A stretch of 41,543 nucleotides of DNA from an uncultured Lachnospiraceae bacterium (GTDB lineage Bacteria; Bacillota; Clostridia; Lachnospirales; Lachnospiraceae): positions 1 through 41,543 of the forward strand of contig CAJTSL010000034.1 in the NCBI GenBank assembly GCA_910578845.1, in the 5' to 3' direction. This document shows, piece after piece, positions 1-8,628 of the stretch. The notes beneath the pieces are model-generated. The model was not told the DNA's origin, did not search any database, and worked only from the letters and a program-made list of their open reading frames with translations. The translations under genes and the position numbers were made by a program. Position 1 is the first letter of the stretch. Every line of letters starts with the position of its first letter.

Positions 1-2
1 CT

Positions 3-518
3 TATGAAAATGCTGTTTCTCTGCTCTGCACCATTCCCGGAGTTGACAGGCCTTCTGCCATTACCATCATCTCCGAGATTGGTACTGATATGACACAATT
101 TAACTCTTCCAGGCGGCTGTGCTGCTGGGCGGGACTAACGCCTGGCAACAATGAATCTGCCGGTAAGAAGAAATCTGTGAGGATTACACGTGCCGGAGTT
201 TACCTCAAACCGGCATTGGTGCAGTGCGCCCATGCCGCCGTTAAATCCACAGCCACTCCTTACTACAAAAACAAGTGTGAACGTCTTGCCAAAAGAAGAG
301 GTAAAAAGAGAGCCATTATTGCCATCGCAAGGATGATTCTGACTGCTGTCTACCAGATGCTTTCAACTGGTGAGACATGGAATCCCTGCGATCTATACAA
401 AACCGATATGCCGCAGCAGATGCAGGATAAACAGAAAGCCAAAGCTGTAAAACAGGCTCTGAAACTGCTTATCTCTGAAGGACTGATTTCTCCTGAATCT
501 GCACCGACTGCCGTTTAA
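3..518 (+). CDS. IS110-family transposase, C-terminal part (cut by window start)
   Basis: The frame is open from the first bases of the window, so only the C-terminal ~171 residues are present and the true start lies outside. The readable part carries the transposase_20 signature of IS110-type elements: a TIPGVD segment, then EIGTDM, an F-x-S-x-R segment, CWAGLTPGNNESAGK and a run of basic residues. In this family (established knowledge) the C-terminal domain carries the serine used in catalysis, and target choice is guided by an element-encoded bridge RNA. The NES serine fits that role. IS110 elements usually lack clear terminal inverted repeats, so the right end cannot be placed; the 137 bases to the next gene show nothing else. 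Whether the element is intact is unknown because its left side is missing. Confidence 0.88.
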   Translation, partial: YENAVSLLCTIPGVDRPSAITIISEIGTDMTQFNSSRRLCCWAGLTPGNNESAGKKKSVRITRAGVYLKPALVQCAHAAVKSTATPYYKNKCERLAKRRGKKRAIIAIARMILTAVYQMLSTGETWNPCDLYKTDMPQQMQDKQKAKAVKQALKLLISEGLISPESAPTAV

Positions 519-655
519 AATTTTCAGCTTGTAGGATACCTTGTATTAGTGCGCCCTTTTTTATGGTCTATAGTCATATTTTTCAATCTATCTCCATGAT
601 TTCATTGTATGGCTCTTATAGTAGTTCCTTTATGATATGTCTATGGATCTTGATC

Positions 656-2728
656 CTATTCAAAGAAAACGGTATATCTGTTCCCGGTTGCAAAACATTT
701 CTTTTGGTATGGCAAGTACTCTCGCCTAAAGAAGTCCAGCATGCTGCTCTGGTCAATCATGATCCCGTCTTTATGCGACTGGAATCGATTTGTGGAATCT
801 GGGTCAATGCTGATGATGTTATATTTTTCCGGGTTAGCATACATGTCTGTATTGCATTCTAGGCGGAATACACCGACTGAGAAAGCATCCATAGATTCCT
901 TCATCCGCTTCACTTCTTCTAAATCTTCTCTTGCTTCCTCAACTGTTTCGGATGGAAGGTTGCACAATAACCACGCATAGGTTTTGATGCCGCATTTGTG
1001 GAATAATTCCAGACAGTATTTTGATGTGTCAGCGGTAATCCCTTTCTTGATAAAATCCAGTAACCTTTGGTTAAAGCTTTCCACCCCGAACATGACCATC
1101 CGACAGCCGTTTTGGTATGCTTTTCTCAATATGCCTTCATCATACTTACGGCTGACTCTAGAATAGTAGAACCATTTCATCCGTTTGAATTGCTCATGCT
1201 TATCCATCTCTTCTACCATAGCTTCAAAGCAATCCGGACGGATTGCCTCGTCTACGAATTGGAAACATATATTTTTATACTTTTCGGACATGGTTAACAA
1301 ATCTTGCACAACCTGGTCCATATGTTTAGAACGGTAGTTATGCCTGTATTTCTCATCATGGTTACAAAAAGCACAATATCCGTAATGGCAGCCTCTGGAA
1401 GTCTGATACGGTAAGATAAGCTCCGGTGCAAGATATAAATCCAGGTTCAGCCCGTCGTAATCAGGGGCAGGGAGCCTGGTGACATCCTCTACAATTTGCT
1501 CTGCGTACAAGATCTCATTGTCAGAGCCGATGAAGATTAAATTGGGGATTGCTTCTAGGCTTTCTTTTCCTTCAAAATAGTGCATAAGGCCGACCAGAGC
1601 AGTCTCGCCTTCCCCGATGATAATATAGTCGAAATATTTTTTGATATCAGTTTTTTTCGGATAGGAACTGTTTATAAATAAATCTGCGCAGCTTCCGCCT
1701 AAAATAATTTTCACGTCCGGACGGCATCGTTTTATTAATTCTGCCAAAATGCATCCGGGAATAAACTGGCATGTACTGGTGATAGAAATGCCGACAACTT
1801 TAGGGATTTGGCAGAACATTTCTTTCAGGTCGTCGGTATATAGCGTATCCAGCATATTTCGTGAATACCATTGGTTGATAGCAGAATCAAGGCTTTTGCA
1901 ATGATCAAAATCGATATTGTTCAGGTCGAAAGCGTAAATCCTGGAATAAAATGCTTCTAACACTCTTTTTTGTACAGCGTTTAAGGTAAAGTATCTTTCT
2001 TTGACCAAAGCGACATTAAATTCCTCAGCTTGGAAAAACCACATATCGTTTTTGTACTGCTCATACGACGGGTAGCAATTATTTTCGTATTCTTTCATGA
2101 CCTGGTTATAAAACGATTCGGTTAAACACTGTTCAGCGGCTTCTTTCCACTTTTCCCGAAGCAGATGATGGATGCAATGAATCCCGATGTCGTATTGCGC
2201 CACGGAGTAACCGTTTTGCCGTAGCTCGGCAGCGAGGCAAGGGACTGCGCTGAAAGGTGAATGAAAGTCCCAATAGGGAGGGGATAAGAATAAAATATCA
2301 TTTTTGTCCTGTCCCTGCCTGTCCTTAGAACATTCGTAGATTTTCGCTTTTAATCCAGGCGCCTCCAAATGATTCAGGTGTTCGCTTAATTGGCATTCAA
2401 AGTCATCAGCCAGGAACGCAAAGTCATGAATGTCCTGCTGTTGCAAAAAGGACATGATTTCTTTTCTGGGAGGCCCGACAACTGCGAGCAGAATAGGTAT
2501 CTCGTGAGATATTCGGGTTTTGTCAAATTTTAATATCTTTACGCCGTACAATGTTTTGAAGACTTGGCTAATATCAGAAAGCAAGATATTTTGAACAGTT
2601 GTATTTGACTCCATGTACTGTATTTTTTTTAATATCTTGTCACACATCTTGCCAGCGCCATACAGATAGATGTTATCTTGTCCTTTTACCCATCGTTCAA
2701 ATTCTTGTATATTTTTAAGCTCTATCAT
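656..2728 (-). CDS. Cobalamin-binding-type radical SAM protein with N-terminal Rossmann module
   Basis: About 690 residues. The N-terminal ~130 residues form a Rossmann-like module (YGAGKMC at 23-29) of the type fused to other proteins in this locus. Next comes a region like the B12-binding domain of radical SAM enzymes (about 145-385: an LFLSPPYWDF strand, a GGSCAD segment and an IIGEGE segment), without an obvious DxHxxG motif. The radical SAM core follows, with cluster cysteines 447, 452 and 455 spaced C-x4-C-x2-C in an SRGCHYGYC context rather than the usual C-x3-C-x2-C. B12 radical SAM enzymes often methylate or rearrange unactivated carbons; the substrate here is unknown, and a sugar or peptide of the neighbouring glycan locus is an inference. 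The ATG at 2728 has GGAGG 11 bases upstream; in-frame ATG 2746 and TTG 2776 lack a ribosome site. Confidence 0.82.
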   Translation of the reverse strand: MIELKNIQEFERWVKGQDNIYLYGAGKMCDKILKKIQYMESNTTVQNILLSDISQVFKTLYGVKILKFDKTRISHEIPILLAVVGPPRKEIMSFLQQQDIHDFAFLADDFECQLSEHLNHLEAPGLKAKIYECSKDRQGQDKNDILFLSPPYWDFHSPFSAVPCLAAELRQNGYSVAQYDIGIHCIHHLLREKWKEAAEQCLTESFYNQVMKEYENNCYPSYEQYKNDMWFFQAEEFNVALVKERYFTLNAVQKRVLEAFYSRIYAFDLNNIDFDHCKSLDSAINQWYSRNMLDTLYTDDLKEMFCQIPKVVGISITSTCQFIPGCILAELIKRCRPDVKIILGGSCADLFINSSYPKKTDIKKYFDYIIIGEGETALVGLMHYFEGKESLEAIPNLIFIGSDNEILYAEQIVEDVTRLPAPDYDGLNLDLYLAPELILPYQTSRGCHYGYCAFCNHDEKYRHNYRSKHMDQVVQDLLTMSEKYKNICFQFVDEAIRPDCFEAMVEEMDKHEQFKRMKWFYYSRVSRKYDEGILRKAYQNGCRMVMFGVESFNQRLLDFIKKGITADTSKYCLELFHKCGIKTYAWLLCNLPSETVEEAREDLEEVKRMKESMDAFSVGVFRLECNTDMYANPEKYNIISIDPDSTNRFQSHKDGIMIDQSSMLDFFRREYLPYQKKCFATGNRYTVFFE

Positions 2729-2808
2729 GTCATGATAATCCTCCATTCTTGCGCAACTTGCAAATTTTGGGACCAAGACGCTATCAGTGTCTGCACAAAT
2801 TTGCGTGT

Positions 2809-2835
2809 GAAAAATCTTCCATATATGGATTTTTC
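2809..2835 (-). promoter_or_regulatory. Hairpin in the leader of the radical SAM gene
   Basis: GAAAAATC at 2809-2816 is the inverted complement of GATTTTTC at 2828-2835, and the centre TCCATATATGGA (2818-2829) is itself a perfect 12-base palindrome. The structure lies in the ~155-base leader between the leftward promoter and the radical SAM start. It overlaps a possible 17-codon leader reading frame. A role in attenuation is only inferred. Confidence 0.4.
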
Positions 2836-2890
2836 AATCTATCCTCCTGGGTTAATCGTGTTACTTTGAACTGATCAGGCGTTTTTTACT

Positions 2891-2919
2891 ATTTTAATAT
2901 AAAAAGATTTTTGTTTCAA
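2891..2919 (-). promoter_or_regulatory. Sigma-A-type promoter, leftward, for the radical SAM gene
   Basis: Read on the minus strand this is TTGAAA, a 17-base spacer and TAAAAT. It faces the radical SAM gene and predicts a leader of about 155 bases. The -10 overlaps the motif AAAATAGTAAA that recurs upstream of two other leftward genes. Confidence 0.6.
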
Positions 2920-2996
2920 CATGTTTACGCAAATGGAGATTGGGTGGTAAAATAATATGAAAAGCATTTGATCGGAAAGCGTGGCAGCGAATTAAG

Positions 2997-3467
2997 ATGA
3001 ATATTCTGATTTTTAAGACAGTAAATGAAGAGCGGACAAGGCGCTTGCTTTACAATACGGACACGGTAAAAAATACGATCTATATGGTAATGCCTGAAAG
3101 CGAAGTGGGCATTTATGATGGATTAGGGATGTCTATTCATTGTATCGGCACAAATAAGAAATATATAGATTATAAGACAGTTGCGGAGGAGAAGAAGATA
3201 CCGGATATAAAGTTTCATGAAATATGGGTGCTTTCGCCAAACTATGGCAATCTTTATACATACTGGGAGGTTTATGCGGTAATTTCGGAATTAAAATATG
3301 ACAGAGTATTTTATAAGGCGATCGGAAAAGATAGAATTGAGTCCTATGATTTGGAAAAAGAAAATATCTTTTCACGGACACATGCCCTTATGGTTAGAGC
3401 AGTTAGGGCGTATACAGTTTTGATATATTGGATTGAGAAGAAAGTGAAAGCAAAAGGATATAAGTGA
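2997..3467 (+). CDS. Unknown protein, 156 aa, upstream of asnB
   Basis: I do not recognise this protein with certainty. It starts with a beta-strand-like MNILIFKT segment, has a central HEIWVLSPNYGNLYTYWEVY stretch and ends in a basic helix, without a signal peptide or clear membrane segment. Its size and strand pattern resemble half of a glycosyltransferase Rossmann fold, but no nucleotide-sugar motif can be pointed to. The stop is 7 bases from the asnB start, so the two are very probably cotranscribed. The ribosome site is weak (no AGGAGG within 15 bases of the ATG). A weak promoter-like pair, TTTACG and TAAAAT, lies at about 2930-2955. Location suggests a role in the glycan locus; its chemistry is unknown. 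Confidence 0.6.
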   Translation: MNILIFKTVNEERTRRLLYNTDTVKNTIYMVMPESEVGIYDGLGMSIHCIGTNKKYIDYKTVAEEKKIPDIKFHEIWVLSPNYGNLYTYWEVYAVISELKYDRVFYKAIGKDRIESYDLEKENIFSRTHALMVRAVRAYTVLIYWIEKKVKAKGYK

Positions 3468-3474
3468 GCGTGCT

Positions 3475-5421
3475 ATGTGTGGGATCGCAGGAATCATAAA
3501 TAAGAAAAATGACAGGGTGGATAAAGAAGAAATCCGGAAAATGAATGATGTAATGGCACACCGGGGGCCGGATGCGGAAGGAGTCTATGTAGGCCGTCAT
3601 ATTGGCTTTGGGCATCGCAGGCTTTCTATTGTGGATTTGTCAGACAGTGGGAGCCAGCCTATGAGCAGCTACGACGAGCGGTTTGTGCTGGTTTTTAATG
3701 GTGAAATCTACAATTACATAGAGCTGAGAGAGAAGCTGCAAGAAGAAGGCGGTATATTTCATACGGAAACAGATACGGAAGTGATTTTGGAAGCATATCG
3801 TTACTGGGGGGCAGAATGCGTCAAATATTTCAATGGCATGTGGAGCATTGCTTTATATGATAAGAAGCAAAACCAGGTATTTATTTCACGGGATCGTTTT
3901 GGAGTCAAACCGTTATATATTTGCGAATCAGAAGACGAGCTTCTTTTTGCCTCCGAGATTAAATGTATCACCGCCATAAGGCCCAGGGAGAGAATTGCCG
4001 ATGTTACGCAAATGGCAAGGTATCTAAAGGGGATACAGGAAGACATGGATGAACATACTTTTTATCAGAATATCCATAATTTTCCGAAAAGCCATTCTAT
4101 GATCTACAACTTAGAAACAAAAACAAAAGAGTACCAGAAGTATTGGGAGATTAATGTCACGGAATTCCGGAGGAAGTGGCAGTGCAGGGATCCTTATCAA
4201 ATGTTCCGTAAGCTTTTAGAAGATGCGATCAGGATAAGGTTGCGCGCTGACGTGGAAATAGGAGCCAGTTTATCTGGCGGTCTGGATTCCAGTACGATTG
4301 TAGGCATCGTGGATAAAAAGTTCCATATGAAAATGCATACCTTTTCTTCAATTTACCAAGAAAAGAACTGTAATGAGAAAGAATTCATTGATCGTATGAA
4401 TGAATTCGCCGGCACAGAGGCGCATTATATATATCCAGATCAGGCTGAAGATATGATGAAGGATTTAAAAGATCTGATCTATTATCATGACGGGCCTTGC
4501 CATAGCGCAAGTCCATATAGTGGTTATTGTGTATATCGCGGAGTAGGCAAGACGGTGAAAGTGCTTCTAGACGGTCAGGGAGCGGATGAGCTTTTTGGGG
4601 GATATCTTACTTTCTATAATGCAAAATTAAAAGAATTATTGCGCAAGAATACGCTGATCTCTAAGATGAAGGCTGTAAACTTAGTGCTATCGGTCCAGCA
4701 CGAGTGGCCGGATAAAATGTATTTGTTGAATAAAAATCTGTTATTAAGAACAATGGGCGCACGGGGATACCGGGAGTTAAAGAAAGAAGGGAATAGAAGC
4801 ACATCACAAAGCGCCACCCAAAGCGCCACCCATCCGAAGATAAGATACCTGGAAGAATTTGAGAAGGCAGATTTAGAAAATAAATTACAGGACAATCCTT
4901 CTATTGTCAATGAACTGGATAAGGATCTTTACTCACGGTTTTGGTATAAAATATTGCCGCGTATCCTGCATGACGTTGACCGTAATAGCATGGCAAGGTC
5001 TTTGGAAGTGCGGCTTCCGTTCCTTGACTATAGACTGGTAGAGTTTTCTTATACGCTTCCGGATCGGTATAAGATACGTGGGAGATGGACTAAATATATT
5101 TTACGGAAAAGCTGTAAAAAATATCTGCCAAAAGAAATATGCCATCGAAGGAGTAAAATGGGATTCCCGGCTCCATTTGATCAATGGGTGAGGGATGAGC
5201 GGTACCAAAAGAAGATCAAGGAGTATATAGATGCCTTTCAAGAGAGGAATATTGTAGACTATGATTCTTTAGAACAAGTTTATGCGGAACATATGAATGG
5301 AAAGAAGAACTTTGCGGATGAATTATTCCGTATCATGAGCTTAGAGATATGGCTTCAAAATGAGATAGACAGGTCTGGGGAAAAGTGGAGATTTGGAAAG
5401 GTACAGACAAAAGCGCGATAA
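3475..5421 (+). CDS. asnB: Asparagine synthase (glutamine-hydrolysing) family amidotransferase
   Basis: 648 residues, the usual length. The start is fixed by the MCGIAG N-terminus, whose Cys2 becomes the nucleophile of the Ntn-type glutaminase domain; HRRLSIVDL, FNGEIYNY and TDTEVI follow. The synthetase half has the ATP-pyrophosphatase loop SGGLDSS at 267-273 and a DGQGADELFGGY segment. The family transfers ammonia from glutamine to an adenylated carboxylate, classically aspartate. In polysaccharide loci such enzymes are often thought to amidate uronic or amino acids on the glycan; that is my inference here, from the flanking glycosyltransferases. A 12-base unit, aaagcgccaccc, occurs twice in tandem near 4807-4830, giving a short Ser-Ala-Thr-rich insert that is probably a surface loop. 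The next gene has its own promoter 12 bases after this stop. Confidence 0.93.
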   Translation: MCGIAGIINKKNDRVDKEEIRKMNDVMAHRGPDAEGVYVGRHIGFGHRRLSIVDLSDSGSQPMSSYDERFVLVFNGEIYNYIELREKLQEEGGIFHTETDTEVILEAYRYWGAECVKYFNGMWSIALYDKKQNQVFISRDRFGVKPLYICESEDELLFASEIKCITAIRPRERIADVTQMARYLKGIQEDMDEHTFYQNIHNFPKSHSMIYNLETKTKEYQKYWEINVTEFRRKWQCRDPYQMFRKLLEDAIRIRLRADVEIGASLSGGLDSSTIVGIVDKKFHMKMHTFSSIYQEKNCNEKEFIDRMNEFAGTEAHYIYPDQAEDMMKDLKDLIYYHDGPCHSASPYSGYCVYRGVGKTVKVLLDGQGADELFGGYLTFYNAKLKELLRKNTLISKMKAVNLVLSVQHEWPDKMYLLNKNLLLRTMGARGYRELKKEGNRSTSQSATQSATHPKIRYLEEFEKADLENKLQDNPSIVNELDKDLYSRFWYKILPRILHDVDRNSMARSLEVRLPFLDYRLVEFSYTLPDRYKIRGRWTKYILRKSCKKYLPKEICHRRSKMGFPAPFDQWVRDERYQKKIKEYIDAFQERNIVDYDSLEQVYAEHMNGKKNFADELFRIMSLEIWLQNEIDRSGEKWRFGKVQTKAR

Positions 5422-5432
5422 AAGGGTCAGCA

Positions 5433-5461
5433 TTGCGTTAACGGATGGTTTAAAGTATAAT
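5433..5461 (+). promoter_or_regulatory. Sigma-A-type promoter of the main glycosylation operon
   Basis: TTGCGT (5433-5438), a 17-base spacer and TATAAT (5456-5461). It sits just after the asnB stop and about 100 bases before the next start codon, so it should drive the run of genes from 5568 onward independently of asnB. Confidence 0.7.
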
Positions 5462-5567
5462 AGAGCAAAGAGCTTTCAGAAGAGCAGACTAAGAAGTATG
5501 GTTTTGCATTTGAAAGGAAAAATGTTTTAATCAATTAAAAAAATAGGATAAAAGGAGAGCAAAGAAT

Positions 5568-6059
5568 ATGAAAAAAGGAATGCTTACAGGGTTATCTTTA
5601 TTATTAGGAGCATCAACAGGAGCGGCAGCGGTAGGATTGAAACAAAGGAAAAAGAACGTGGCGACCGAGGACTTATTGCAGAAAATGGGAGAATTCTATA
5701 AGCTGTTATTGAAATGGCTGGAAATAGAACAAAAAGGCCATTCCATACGTTCCTTTTTCGTGGAGAACGGATATAAAACAATTGCGATCTATGGGATGAA
5801 AGAATTAGGAGAAAGATTGTTTGATGAACTTAAAGGTTCGGAAGTGGAAGTGAAATACATTATTGATAAAAGAGCAGACACAATGTATGCGGATGTGGAT
5901 ATCATTACTCCGGAGGAGCCTTTTGAAGAGGTGGATGCCATCGTTGTGACGGCGATCCATTATATGGATGAAATTGAAGAGATGCTGGAAGAGAAAGTAG
6001 ATTATCCTATATTCTCGCTCAAAGAAATTGTGGATGAAGTGTTAGAGGATAATTTGTAA
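5568..6059 (+). CDS. Small membrane-anchored protein with Rossmann-like module
   Basis: 163 residues, preceded by a good site (AAAGGAG, 10-15 bases before ATG). Residues 4-24 are a hydrophobic, Gly/Ala-rich helix that could anchor the protein in the membrane or act as an uncleaved signal; it is followed by KQRKK (positive-inside). Residues 70-160 are a Rossmann-like unit with YGMKELG at 75-81, then VKYIIDKRAD and VDAIVVTAIHY, the same layout as the modules fused to other enzymes in this locus but standing alone. The usual first Gly-x-Gly is altered (GMK instead of GAG). It is the first gene after the 5433 promoter, which hints at a structural or targeting role for the operon. No enzymatic function can be assigned. 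Confidence 0.75.
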   Translation: MKKGMLTGLSLLLGASTGAAAVGLKQRKKNVATEDLLQKMGEFYKLLLKWLEIEQKGHSIRSFFVENGYKTIAIYGMKELGERLFDELKGSEVEVKYIIDKRADTMYADVDIITPEEPFEEVDAIVVTAIHYMDEIEEMLEEKVDYPIFSLKEIVDEVLEDNL

Positions 6060-6084
6060 AAGGAATTTCGGCGATGAAAGGAAC

Positions 6085-7434
6085 ATGTGCATCCCTATGG
6101 CAAAGATATCAATCATCATGCCTCTATATAATGCAGACAGATTTTTAGAAGAGGCTTTGCAAAGCATATGTGGACAGACTTTTACGGACTATGAATTAAT
6201 TTGCATCAACGATGCATCGACCGATGATACGCTGGAGATTCTACACAGATTTCATAGACAAGATGGCAGGATTCAAATTTTTACGAACGCAGAGCGGCGT
6301 GGAGCAGCTTTTTCGAGGAATCGCGGCATGCGGGAGGCAACGGGAGAATACCTTGCCTTTTTAGACGGGGATGATATATTCGATGAAACGATGCTGGAAA
6401 AGGCATACTATAAAATAGAAGAAACAGCAGCGGATATCGTCATATTTGCATTCCGACATGTGCTATCATCGAATATACATAATAAACTGCGGGTATGTCA
6501 TGGAGAAGAATACCAGAACCGTTATTGTCATATTCCTTTTTCTGTTACAGACTGCAATCCATATGAAGTGATCAATTGGGGATCCGGGCCGTGGAATAAG
6601 CTTTATAGAAGGTCATTTATTGAGAAGAATCATCTTGCCTTTCAGGACTTACCATGTGCGAATGATATTTATTTCGTTAATATGGCGCTGATGCTTGCCA
6701 GACGGTTAATCGTGTTAGAGACGGAAAACGTAATGGTTTATGTAAGGGACCATTCCGGGACTGATAGGATCTCTTGCCATAGAGATCCTATGTGCAATTT
6801 CAAAGCATTGATGCAGCTAGGGCAGGAACTGGTAAAAAGAGGGAAGTTCGGAGAGCTTTGTTCCTGCTTTTACGCAAGAGTGTTTTTTTCTTTGCAAAGT
6901 GCGTTAGTTGCAGACAAAAAAGAAGCGTATGCGAAAGCTTTTTATCTGTTTTTGCAGGAGGAAGGTATTCAAAAGATTTGCTCGTTGGATAATCAATGGG
7001 ACATGATGGCAGAACCATACGTACGAGATGCGCTTTTTCAATTCAAAGAGAAAAGTTATGCATCAGGATGGTATAAAGAAAAAAATATATTATCTTTTTA
7101 TTTAGAACAGGAAACGGATAAGGTCATTCGATTATTTACAGGCTGCCAAAAAGCAGGCAAGAAAATTGCAATATGGGGCGCCGGGGAAAATGGTAAGACA
7201 ATATTGCAGTTTTGCCTTCGGCATGGCCTTTTAGTAAATGCAGTTATTGATAAATCACGTAAAAAACAGGGAAGCAAGCTATGTGGCTACACCGTTTTCC
7301 AGCCGCAGGATGCTATGGAGAAGATACAGGTGATCATTGTTTCCGCACGTTATATCAGTGATGCCGTTGAGGAAGAAATCGGGCAGGAGGAGAAAGAAGT
7401 CATAGATATGAACCAATTTCTATGTTTGTATTGA
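6085..7434 (+). CDS. Family 2 glycosyltransferase with C-terminal Rossmann module
   Basis: 449 residues from the first ATG. The N-terminal GT-A domain shows ISIIMPLYNAD, INDASTDDT, FSRNRG and the metal-binding DGDD at 94-97, with a GPWNKLYRR acceptor-side segment further on. Such enzymes move a sugar from a nucleotide donor to a glycan or protein acceptor in the cytoplasm. A helical middle is followed by a C-terminal Rossmann module starting at about 359 (WGAGENG at 364-370, then AVIDKSRKKQG and IIVSARY). The start is uncertain: ATG 6085 has AAGG only 3 bases upstream, whereas ATG 6097 gives the more typical N-terminus MAKISIIMPLYN. It lies 25 bases after the preceding gene in the same operon. 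Donor and acceptor are unknown. Confidence 0.87.
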   Translation: MCIPMAKISIIMPLYNADRFLEEALQSICGQTFTDYELICINDASTDDTLEILHRFHRQDGRIQIFTNAERRGAAFSRNRGMREATGEYLAFLDGDDIFDETMLEKAYYKIEETAADIVIFAFRHVLSSNIHNKLRVCHGEEYQNRYCHIPFSVTDCNPYEVINWGSGPWNKLYRRSFIEKNHLAFQDLPCANDIYFVNMALMLARRLIVLETENVMVYVRDHSGTDRISCHRDPMCNFKALMQLGQELVKRGKFGELCSCFYARVFFSLQSALVADKKEAYAKAFYLFLQEEGIQKICSLDNQWDMMAEPYVRDALFQFKEKSYASGWYKEKNILSFYLEQETDKVIRLFTGCQKAGKKIAIWGAGENGKTILQFCLRHGLLVNAVIDKSRKKQGSKLCGYTVFQPQDAMEKIQVIIVSARYISDAVEEEIGQEEKEVIDMNQFLCLY

Positions 7435-7490
7435 TTACTGTCAGATCGTTGGCTTTTATGTTTTATGGGAAAGGAAGGTAATCATCCGCT

Positions 7491-8627
7491 ATGGATATCG
7501 CCATTTGGGGGACAGGAAATGTTGGGAGATATGTGCTGAAGCAGATACAGGGAAATAGAGATTACCAAATTCGGTACTTTGTAGATAGCAACTCTTTGCT
7601 CTATGGAACCAAAATAGAAGGGATAGAAGTGATCAGTCCAGAGCAGTTGCAGGAGACTTTTGCCAAAGAGCTGGATTTTGTGCTAGTTGCTTTTATTGAC
7701 AGCATCTATTTGTATGAGAAATTATTGGCAATGGAAATCGGCAGGTTCGGCATTGTAAGGAATGTCGTATTCGAGGCGCATTTAGCATTGGAAGCGGATT
7801 TATCCCAAGATAAGAATATTTTCTGGAGCGATGCGCCATACTGCAATAGGCCGATTTTGAAGAAATTAGAGACGAACGTTGTAGATGATTGTAACCTGAA
7901 TTGCAAAGGATGCAGTCATTTTTCCAATCTATTTGCACATGGGGAGAAAATCCCGTTTGCAACTTTTTGCCAGGATTTAGAGCAGGTGGCAAAACATGTT
8001 TATGTCTATCTGTTTAGTCTTTTAGGGGGAGAGGCTTTACTAGATGATAGGATTATAGAGTATATGGAATTTGCAAGAAAGACATTGCCTGACTCGGAGA
8101 TCCAATTGATTACAAACGGCTTATTGATTCCCAAGAAAGAAGCAGATTTTTTTGCATGTTGCCGGGACAATAACATCAAAGTCGTGATTTCCGGATATCG
8201 TCCTACATTGCTATTAAAAGATAAGATTTTGGATATTCTGGAAAAACACAACATTATTTATTCCTTTCGGATTAACGTAGAAGAATTTGGTAAGAACATA
8301 GATCTAACAGGGACATCCAATAAAGAGGAAGCGGTTAAGAAATGCCGTGAGCATATGTGCCATTTTCTCAGGGATGGCAAACTGTATAAATGTCCGTTTG
8401 AGGCGCTGGGGAATACATTTTTTGAACATTTTCACTTAGGATGCCATCTGGATGGCGGAACTGGCATCTATGATGAGGATCTGGATTGGCATATGCTTAT
8501 AGAGGAATTGGAGAACCGTCCGGTCGATGCATGCAGATATTGTGGCAAAGAAGAAAAAATCACATGGGGCATTGCGAATGTGCCGGCGCTGGAAGACTGG
8601 GTCGTCAGAAAAGAGCAGGGAAATTGA
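7491..8627 (+). CDS. Radical SAM protein with N-terminal Rossmann module and C-terminal cysteine cluster
   Basis: 378 residues. It opens with the Rossmann module (WGTGNVG at 6-12, then YFVDSNS and DFVLVAF). A radical SAM core follows, with the cluster motif CNLNCKGC (cysteines 134, 138, 141) and an SLLGGEALLD segment typical of the SAM-binding GGEPL motif. The C-terminal part has further cysteines (in KKCREHMCHF, LYKCPFE and ACRYCG), like the SPASM or twitch auxiliary-cluster region that anchors a second iron-sulphur cluster. Proteins of this build often modify peptides or sugars. Here it lies between glycosyltransferases in one operon (next start 1 base after its stop), so a glycan or glycopeptide substrate is the natural inference. 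It has no cobalamin domain, unlike the 656-2728 protein. Confidence 0.85.
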   Translation: MDIAIWGTGNVGRYVLKQIQGNRDYQIRYFVDSNSLLYGTKIEGIEVISPEQLQETFAKELDFVLVAFIDSIYLYEKLLAMEIGRFGIVRNVVFEAHLALEADLSQDKNIFWSDAPYCNRPILKKLETNVVDDCNLNCKGCSHFSNLFAHGEKIPFATFCQDLEQVAKHVYVYLFSLLGGEALLDDRIIEYMEFARKTLPDSEIQLITNGLLIPKKEADFFACCRDNNIKVVISGYRPTLLLKDKILDILEKHNIIYSFRINVEEFGKNIDLTGTSNKEEAVKKCREHMCHFLRDGKLYKCPFEALGNTFFEHFHLGCHLDGGTGIYDEDLDWHMLIEELENRPVDACRYCGKEEKITWGIANVPALEDWVVRKEQGN

Positions 8628-8628
8628 A

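Noticed and set aside
656..1300. Several small rightward frames opposite the radical SAM gene
   Set aside because: They overlap conserved coding sequence on the other strand and have no ribosome sites or family resemblance.
2729..2996. A peptide precursor for the radical SAM enzyme in the gap next to it
   Set aside because: Only a 17-codon frame with a ribosome site is present, too short and without a core-peptide pattern; it is reported only as a possible leader peptide.
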